9,256 nt of DNA from positions 1 to 9,256 of the forward strand of contig JAICGL010000122.1 in NCBI GenBank assembly GCA_025923175.1. Direction: 5' to 3'. How positions within the stretch are numbered: position 1 is the first letter of the stretch; each line of letters starts with the position of its first letter. The stretch is from Acidimicrobiia bacterium (GTDB taxonomy: Bacteria > Actinomycetota > Acidimicrobiia > IMCC26256 > BP-133). A program made the translations under genes and the position numbers. The notes beneath the pieces were generated by a model. It was not told the DNA's origin. It saw only the letters and a list, made by a program, of their open reading frames with translations, and ran no database searches. Positions 5,834 to 9,256 of the stretch are shown here, piece after piece.

Positions 5834-6544
5834 ATGCAGGGCTACGGTCAGTTCTGCCCGGTCGCCAAAGCATCCGAGATCTTCGCGGAGCGGTGGACGC
5901 CGCTCGTCCTGCGGGAGTTGATCTGCGGGAGCCGCCGTTTCAACGACCTCCAGCGCGGTGTGCCCCTCATGTCCCCCTCCCTTCTGTCCCAGCGGCTCCG
6001 CGCGCTCCAGCGGGCGGGGGTCGTCGAGCGCCGGCCCGCGGCCGTGGGACGGGGCTGGGAATACCACCTCACCGAGGCGGGCGAGGAACTTCGGCCCATC
6101 GTGGAGCAGCTCGGCGTCTGGGGGCAGCGCTGGGCCCGGCGCAAGGTCGAAGCGGGGGATCTCGACGCCTCGCTGCTCATGTGGGACATTCGACGCTGCG
6201 TCCGGCCCGACGGGTTGCCCGACCGGCGCGTCGTTGTCGGCTTCACGTTCCCGGACGCGAAAACCGGGTTGCGCCACTGGTGGCTCATCTTCCACCGCGG
6301 TGAGATCGACCTCTGCCTCACCGACCCGGGCTTCGAGGTCGACGTTCACCTCACGACTCCCCTGCGCACCATGGTCGAGCTGTGGCTGGGCGACGTCTCG
6401 ATCGGCGACGCCCTGCGCAGCGGCGCCGTGACGCTGACAGGGAGGCGGGCGTACGTACGCAGCTTCCCGAAGTGGATCGGGCTGAGCCCGTTGGCAGGTG
6501 TCGGACGGCCTACTGGGTCCGCCGGCGTCGTTGCTGCAACCTGA
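5834..6544 (+). CDS. HxlR-family winged-helix regulator with SCP2-like C-terminal domain
   Basis: 236 aa. Residues about 1-100 are an HxlR winged helix: CPVAKASEIFAERWTPLVL with the family-conserved Cys8, then GSRRFNDLQRGVPLMSPSLLSQRLRALQRAGVVERR, with the recognition helix around MSPSLLSQRL. In some HxlR proteins (HypR type) this N-terminal Cys senses electrophiles or oxidants. Residues about 130-225 form the SCP2-like extension found on many actinobacterial members (HWWLIFHRGEIDLCLTDPGFEVDVHL, then LWLGDVSIGDALRSGAVTLTG), which may bind a small hydrophobic ligand. The ATG at 5834 is chosen because family homology starts at MQGYGQFCPVAKA; the open frame reaches back to 5609 inside the opposing gene. 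Divergent placement suggests control of the FAD oxidoreductase and of itself. Confidence 0.9.
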   Translation: MQGYGQFCPVAKASEIFAERWTPLVLRELICGSRRFNDLQRGVPLMSPSLLSQRLRALQRAGVVERRPAAVGRGWEYHLTEAGEELRPIVEQLGVWGQRWARRKVEAGDLDASLLMWDIRRCVRPDGLPDRRVVVGFTFPDAKTGLRHWWLIFHRGEIDLCLTDPGFEVDVHLTTPLRTMVELWLGDVSIGDALRSGAVTLTGRRAYVRSFPKWIGLSPLAGVGRPTGSAGVVAAT

Positions 6545-6594
6545 CGAATGCGTGCCGTGGCTGGCCGCCGGCTGCGCCGACGGTACCGCGAGCG

Positions 6595-6996
6595 TCAGTC
6601 GAGGCCGTGCTGGCTCAGCGGTGAGAGTTCGAACCAGACGGTCTTGCCGCCTTCGGTGGTCCGTTGGACACCCCAGGCGGAGGCGAGGCCGTTGACGATC
6701 ACGAGCCCTCGACCGCCCAGGGCGTCGGTGTCCGGCAGGGCCATGGTCGGGAGCTGGTCGTCGGGGTCGGTGACCTCGACCCGCACGAGGCCCTTGACGG
6801 CGCGGATGAAGAGGTAGCTCTTGCAGTGTGCGTGGACGATGGCGTTGGTCACCAATTCGTCGGTGAGCAGCTCGGCCGTCTCGATGACCACGGGGTCGGT
6901 TTCCACCGACTCGAGCGCGGCCCGGACGAATCGGCGGGCTGCCGCCGGCGTGGTCACGTCGCCGGGAAGCAAGATCGTCGCTTCGATGGCGGACAC
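6595..6996 (-). CDS. RsbW-like ATP-binding anti-sigma/serine kinase-type protein
   Basis: 133 aa, single GHKL/HATPase_c_2 domain. The N-box is ELLTDELVTNAIVHA (Glu47, Asn51), the G1 box starts at Asp77 (VTDPDDQLP), the G2 glycines are in LGGRGLVIVNGL (94-97), and a final strand reads GKTVWFEL. Such stand-alone domains bind sigma factors and phosphorylate STAS antagonists in partner switching, although many actinobacterial copies are orphans with unknown partners. The start is GTG, directly preceded by an in-frame TAG. A better-placed ATG (7003-7005) with GGAGGG 5 nt upstream reads ATG-CGG-TAG-GTG, so either the gene has acquired a nonsense codon at its third codon or a two-codon mini-ORF precedes it. 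The domain itself is complete. The gene ends 50 bp from the HxlR stop (convergent) and lies 73 bp downstream of the 63-aa ORF. Confidence 0.88.
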   Translation of the reverse strand: MSAIEATILLPGDVTTPAAARRFVRAALESVETDPVVIETAELLTDELVTNAIVHAHCKSYLFIRAVKGLVRVEVTDPDDQLPTMALPDTDALGGRGLVIVNGLASAWGVQRTTEGGKTVWFELSPLSQHGLD

Positions 6997-7016
6997 CTAC
7001 CGCATGCCAACCCTCC
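6997..7016 (-). promoter_or_regulatory. RBS and minimal ORF (ATG-CGG-TAG) before RsbW-like gene
   Basis: On the reverse strand GGAGGG (7011-7016) is followed after 5 nt by ATG (7003-7005), CGG and TAG (6997-6999), which abuts the GTG start in the same frame. The ribosome site is therefore ideal for the ATG and too far (14 nt) for the GTG. Expression of the kinase would need reinitiation, readthrough, or use of the GTG with poor spacing. Confidence 0.55.
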
Positions 7017-7069
7017 GCTAACTGGCACGTCCTGGGGGATCGACGCCGGCTTCGGCCTGTTGCGGTGGC

Positions 7070-7261
7070 TCAGATGGTGCCGGGGGCGGCCCGACGGACG
7101 CCGCTCCGGCGGAGGAGACGCGAGAGCACCGTGGCGAACGTCGGGCCGTTCCGAACGGGCCGGCCGGTCGGGCGGCGGGGGTGGAGCACTGACCGGGGGT
7201 CGGCCGGTGTGAGGTGGGACATGGCCCGAAGCTCTTCAGCGGTATAGACGCGGTTGAACAT
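7070..7261 (-). CDS. Small basic hypothetical protein (63 aa)
   Basis: I do not recognise a family. The protein begins MFNRVYTAEELRAMSHL, a likely short helix, followed by a Pro/Arg-rich middle (PRSVLHPRRPTGRPVRNG) and a basic amphipathic helix near residues 42-55 (TFATVLSRLLRR). It has no cysteines and no membrane segment. Support for coding: GAGGAT 5 nt before the ATG on the reverse strand, strong G/C at third positions, and a same-strand position 73 bp upstream of the RsbW-like gene, with which it may be cotranscribed. The high Arg content would suit nucleic-acid or acidic-protein binding, but that is a guess. The longer frame to 7450 lacks a ribosome site. Confidence 0.5.
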   Translation of the reverse strand: MFNRVYTAEELRAMSHLTPADPRSVLHPRRPTGRPVRNGPTFATVLSRLLRRSGVRRAAPGTI

Positions 7262-7455
7262 CGTCGATCCTCGGTCTGGGGGCGACAGGGCCCGGCTTCG
7301 TCGAGCGGGGGGAGCCGAAAGGGATTCATCGCGCTGTCCGGCGGGTCCTGCCGAGACGCGCATAATGCCCGATAGCGCACGACGGACCCGAACAGCTGCA
7401 TATGTAACGGCCGACCAGGCACGGCGCTTGAGCGGTCCAGGGAGGAGCACCGGCC
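7262..7455. other. Divergent spacer between 63-aa ORF and VOC gene
   Basis: 194 bp that must hold promoters for both directions. A CATAAT hexamer at 7361-7366 and TATGTA at 7401-7406 resemble -10 boxes on the plus strand, but neither has a recognisable -35 at 16-18 bp. No repeat or RNA gene was seen. Confidence 0.4.
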
Positions 7456-7836
7456 ATGAAGGTGATTCGCATCGTCCCGAACGTGTCCTCCGACGTCTTC
7501 GCCGCCAGCCGCGACTTCTACGGTGCGATGTTCGACCTGGTCGTGAGTGTCGAGCTGAACGACTGGTATCTGCAGCTCATGGAGCAGTCCGACCCGAAGC
7601 TCAACATCGGTTTCGTCAAGCGGGACTCCGAGCTCTTCGCCGGCCGCACCGTGTCAGCGGCAACGTATGGCGTTGTTCTGACTATCCACGTCGATGACGT
7701 CGACGAGGCCTACGAGCGGGCGCAACGACTGGGAGCCGAGATCGCCGCCGAGATCTGCAACGAGGACTACGGCCAGCGCCACTTCCTCCTGATCGACCCG
7801 AACGGGCTCATGCTCAACGTCATGAGCACCATCTGA
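7456..7836 (+). CDS. VOC-family (glyoxalase/bleomycin-resistance fold) protein
   Basis: 126 aa, the size of one VOC protomer made of two beta-alpha-beta-beta-beta repeats. The first repeat is seen in VFAASRDFYGAMFDL (14-28), the second in VVLTIHVDDVDEAYERAQRLGAEI (73-96), ending FLLIDPNGLMLNVMS. The usual metal ligands seem absent: Arg5 and Val74 fall at the His positions of glyoxalase I, and Asn replaces the late Glu (LMLNV). It is therefore more likely a ligand-binding or drug-sequestering type than a metal-dependent lyase or dioxygenase. The ATG is supported by GGAGGAG (7441-7447) 8 nt upstream. The substrate is unknown. Confidence 0.88.
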   Translation: MKVIRIVPNVSSDVFAASRDFYGAMFDLVVSVELNDWYLQLMEQSDPKLNIGFVKRDSELFAGRTVSAATYGVVLTIHVDDVDEAYERAQRLGAEIAAEICNEDYGQRHFLLIDPNGLMLNVMSTI

Positions 7837-7940
7837 CCGATCTTCAAGCACACAGGGGCTCAAGGGTCGGCACGAAGCGGTGGTCGGCGACTGGAGCTAA
7901 TGTCCGGAGGCTCGAAGGACGGATCGGTAAGGAGGCTCCG

Positions 7941-8297
7941 ATGGCCAGAACCCCCCAAGAGGCATTTGAGACCCACCTCGCGTCGCTCGGCACCGGCGAC
8001 CTGGACCTGATCGCCGCCGACTACTCCGACGACTGCATCCAGATCTGCAACAGCCAGATTCGCCGGGGAAAGGCAGGCGTGAAGGAGGGGTTCGCCGCCC
8101 TGCTCGCCGAGCTGGCGGCCGCCGGTGAGATCAAGGGCCTCGAAGTCCCCGTCCGGGTCTACGAGGACAACGTCCTCTACATCGAGTGGTGGGCCGATCT
8201 CGGCGACATGCGCTGCGACGGCAACGACACCTTCATCTTCGAGGACGGCCAGATCACCGTGCAGACGGTGAAGTACTACGTCGGCAAGGCCTGGTAA
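7941..8297 (+). CDS. SnoaL-like/NTF2-fold protein
   Basis: 118 aa. The fold matches the SnoaL-like/NTF2 superfamily of cone-shaped small-molecule enzymes and binding proteins: an N-terminal helix pair with TPQEAFETHLASLGTGDLDLIAADYSDD, a kink region QICNSQIRRGKAGVKEGFAAL, then beta strands VPVRVYEDNVLYIEWWAD and NDTFIFEDGQITVQTVKYYVG. Family members include polyketide cyclases, isomerases and dehydratases, but most short stand-alone copies have no known reaction. AAGGAGG (7929-7935) lies 5 nt before the ATG. It follows the VOC gene on the same strand after a 104-bp gap, so cotranscription is possible but not required. GGAGGCTC occurs twice in that gap (7906-7913 and 7931-7938). Confidence 0.85.
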   Translation: MARTPQEAFETHLASLGTGDLDLIAADYSDDCIQICNSQIRRGKAGVKEGFAALLAELAAAGEIKGLEVPVRVYEDNVLYIEWWADLGDMRCDGNDTFIFEDGQITVQTVKYYVGKAW

Positions 8298-8320
8298 TCG
8301 CTCCGATCTCCGGAGGACGG

Positions 8321-8506
8321 CACTTCGAACGCGTCGACTGGCACCCGAACCAGACGCGCCCGCCGGACCTCGCGGAGTGGCCGTACACCATTCCCTGTAT
8401 CGCCCGGATCATCGCCGACGGCGGTTTCAACATCCCGCTCGTCGCCTCCTGGCGCAGCTACCTCGAAGCCCCCGACCGCTACCTCCGCCACCTCCTGACC
8501 GACTAA
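8321..8506 (+). pseudogene. Relic of a COG3910-like AAA ATPase with its core deleted
   Basis: About 61 codons read HFERVDWHP, then DLAEWPYTIPCIARIIADGGFNIP, which resembles the N-terminus of actinobacterial AAA ATPases of the COG3910 type (their WPYTIPAV-like motif precedes the Walker A strand). Directly after this, from about 8438, comes VASWRSYLEAPDRYLRHLL and a stop, resembling the C-terminal tail of the same family (W-x-x-F/Y-L-x-x-P-x-R-Y-L-R-H-L). The Walker A, Walker B and signature regions, roughly 190 residues, are missing, so an in-frame internal deletion seems to have joined both ends. There is no ATG, GTG or TTG in frame between the previous gene's stop and the homology, although GGAGGA is present at 8312-8317. 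The family match is from memory of the motifs, not a search. Confidence 0.6.
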
Positions 8507-8657
8507 AGCTCCGGCCCCTCGCCCCGGCCCGTCCGCCTCTGCCTGCGCTCAGGCACGAGCGTCCAATAGCCAACCGCCAGTTACGAGACGGCGGGATGTC
8601 GGCAAAAAACATCAAGGTCCGTCTCCGCCGAGGGTCGTTGCGAATGACTTCAGCGCG
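8507..8657. other. Non-coding stretch between two relics, with small hairpin
   Basis: No supportable gene. TGCCTG-CGCT-CAGGCA at 8540-8555 forms a 6-bp stem with a 4-nt loop but no T run follows. GAGACGG (8585-8591) and CCGTCTC (8619-8625) form a looser inverted repeat. A few codons before 8661 may belong to the start of the next relic but cannot be aligned. Confidence 0.45.
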
Positions 8658-9039
8658 CGGGTGTACCGCGTGCCGGAGCTGAGCGGAATTGGCGCCAGGA
8701 CCTCTGGATCGCCCTGCTCGCCGGCCCGGACGGGACGCTTGCGTCACATGTGAGCGCAGCGGCGTTGCGAGAGGCAGCACTGGCGCCCTATGCGACCGGG
8801 GCAGAGCCCGGCAGCGTGGGAGCGGCTCACCTTCTGCGCCGCATCTGCGACTGGGGCCTGCCCATGCCATTGTGCGAGTACGAGGTCTCGATGAGCGTGG
8901 ACAGTGGATCGCTGCGATCGAGGGGATCGGGTGGCGCGTCGAGCGGGCCAACCGCTTCGACGCCCGTCCCTCATCCACTCGGGTCTTCGATCTCCTCAGC
9001 GAGATCCTGATGCAACCGCCGGTGCGACGTACGGCCTGA
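8658..9039 (+). pseudogene. Frameshifted relic of a DUF559/AbiEi-like protein
   Basis: Pieces of one protein lie in three frames. Frame of 8661: RVYRVPE, like the GVYRVxG strand of the AbiEi-type N-terminal region. Frame of 8684: RNWRQDLWIALLAGPDGTLASHVSAAAL, the most telling piece, matching the TWRQ...AGPxAVxSHxSAAxL segment of actinobacterial DUF559 proteins, followed by a segment ending RICDWGLPMPLCEYEVSMSVD, like their GLPxPxxQxEV strand. Frame of 8902: QWIAAIEGIGWRVERANRF, then DARPSSTRVFDLLSEIL, like the C-terminal GWRVxRxT...L of the Vsr-like nuclease domain. The catalytic VDFAYP...IEYDG part between the last two pieces is gone. DUF559 proteins have a Vsr/MutH-like nuclease fold and often an AbiEi-like N-terminus. 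At least two frameshifts and one deletion indicate decay. Homology is from motif memory. Confidence 0.6.
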
Positions 9040-9060
9040 GCGCAACCGGTTGCGCTCAGG
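9035..9060. repeat. Perfect 26-bp palindrome
   Basis: The half-site CCTGAGCGCAACC is followed immediately by its exact reverse complement, with the centre between 9047 and 9048. As RNA it could form a 10-11-bp hairpin with a short ACCGGT loop, but no T run follows on either strand, so it is not a classical terminator. It covers the stop codon of the upstream relic (TGA 9037-9039) and lies 94 bp before the STAS gene start, where an operator or a factor-assisted terminator would be possible. Confidence 0.85.
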
Positions 9061-9153
9061 AAAGGCTGCGGTGTCGGGATTGCCTGCCGGCTGGGCGGCG
9101 ATCAGAATGTGTCGTTCGGCACGGGCCAGTCAGGCCGGTCGGGGAGGACACGA

Positions 9154-9256
9154 ATGGGCACCGGTCGGGCTGTCGACCCGGAACTCTTCAGCGCCGAGAT
9201 GACCACCGGGGACGGCGAGGTGGTGGTCGTCGTTCGCGGCGAGATCGACCTGATCA
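9154..9256 (+). CDS. STAS-domain anti-sigma factor antagonist (5' part only)
   Basis: 34 codons are visible before the window ends. The sequence EVVVVVRGEIDLI at 22-34 is the first beta strand and G-E-I/L-D turn typical of SpoIIAA/RsbV-type STAS domains; the phosphorylatable Ser/Thr lies beyond the window. Such proteins bind and release RsbW-like kinases to free sigma factors. GGGGAGGA at 9141-9148 lies 5 nt before the ATG, a strong ribosome site. The gene's counterpart in this logic, an RsbW-like protein, lies at 6595-6996 on the other strand, separated by unrelated genes, so a partnership is possible but unproven. Confidence 0.78.
   Translation, partial: MGTGRAVDPELFSAEMTTGDGEVVVVVRGEIDLI

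Noticed and set aside
5749..5835. Longer N-terminus for the oxidoreductase, with its ATG overlapping the regulator's ATG on CATG
   Set aside because: The 29 extra residues resemble no family N-terminus and would use up the whole promoter spacer; the ATG at 5748 agrees better with family length.
8540..8555. TGCCTG-CGCT-CAGGCA hairpin as a rho-independent terminator
   Set aside because: The stem is only 6 bp and no T run follows, so terminator status is not supported.
8427..8978. 183-codon minus-strand frame across the relic zone
   Set aside because: Arg/Ser/Pro-rich, without motif or ribosome site; the opposite strand carries recognisable family fragments.
1..9256. CRISPR array, tRNA/rRNA genes, insertion sequence ends or integrase
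   Set aside because: No regular spaced repeats, no cloverleaf or rRNA segment, and no transposase or integrase motif was seen on either strand.

Overview
The window is GC-rich (strong G/C bias at third codon positions) with short intergenic gaps, frequent GTG starts and AGGAGG-type ribosome binding sites. The protein families also point to a soil- or water-type actinobacterium, possibly Acidimicrobiia-like: an HxlR regulator with an SCP2-like tail, membrane-anchored YceI, RsbW/STAS proteins, and relics of a COG3910-type ATPase and a DUF559 protein. The phylum call is an inference from composition and gene families; no rRNA or other marker gene is present.

Layout. (1) 75-2473, plus strand: an exported formylglycine-type sulfatase followed 11 nt later by a PEP mutase/isocitrate lyase superfamily enzyme. 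(2) 2470-3192, minus strand: a membrane-anchored YceI-like protein that converges on the previous gene with a 4-nt overlap. Its leader carries a 9-bp inverted repeat. (3) 3371-4236, plus strand: a two-gene unit with GTGA overlap, encoding an all-helical 143-aa protein and a PIN-domain ribonuclease. It is organised like a VapBC toxin-antitoxin pair, but the first gene is not a recognisable antitoxin. This is the best candidate for an undescribed system. (4) 4336-6544: a divergent pair, a BBE-like FAD oxidoreductase on the minus strand and an HxlR regulator on the plus strand, around an 85-bp spacer with an AT-rich near-palindrome. (5) 6595-7261, minus strand: a 63-aa basic protein and an RsbW-like ATP-binding protein with a stop codon just behind its best-placed ATG. 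(6) 7456-8297, plus strand: two small enzymes or binding proteins, VOC and SnoaL/NTF2-like. (7) 8298-9060: about 0.75 kb of decayed sequence holding two relics, a COG3910-like ATPase reduced to its two ends and a frameshifted, internally deleted DUF559/AbiEi-like protein. It ends at a perfect 26-bp palindrome. (8) 9154 to the window end: the start of a STAS-domain anti-sigma factor antagonist.

Functionally the window is a patchwork of small modules and not one pathway. The clearest links are sulfatase with the PEPM-like gene (same strand, close), the putative antitoxin with the PIN toxin (overlap), the HxlR regulator with the oxidoreductase (shared spacer), and the RsbW-like kinase with the STAS protein. 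The last pair belong to the same signalling logic but are separated by 2.2 kb.
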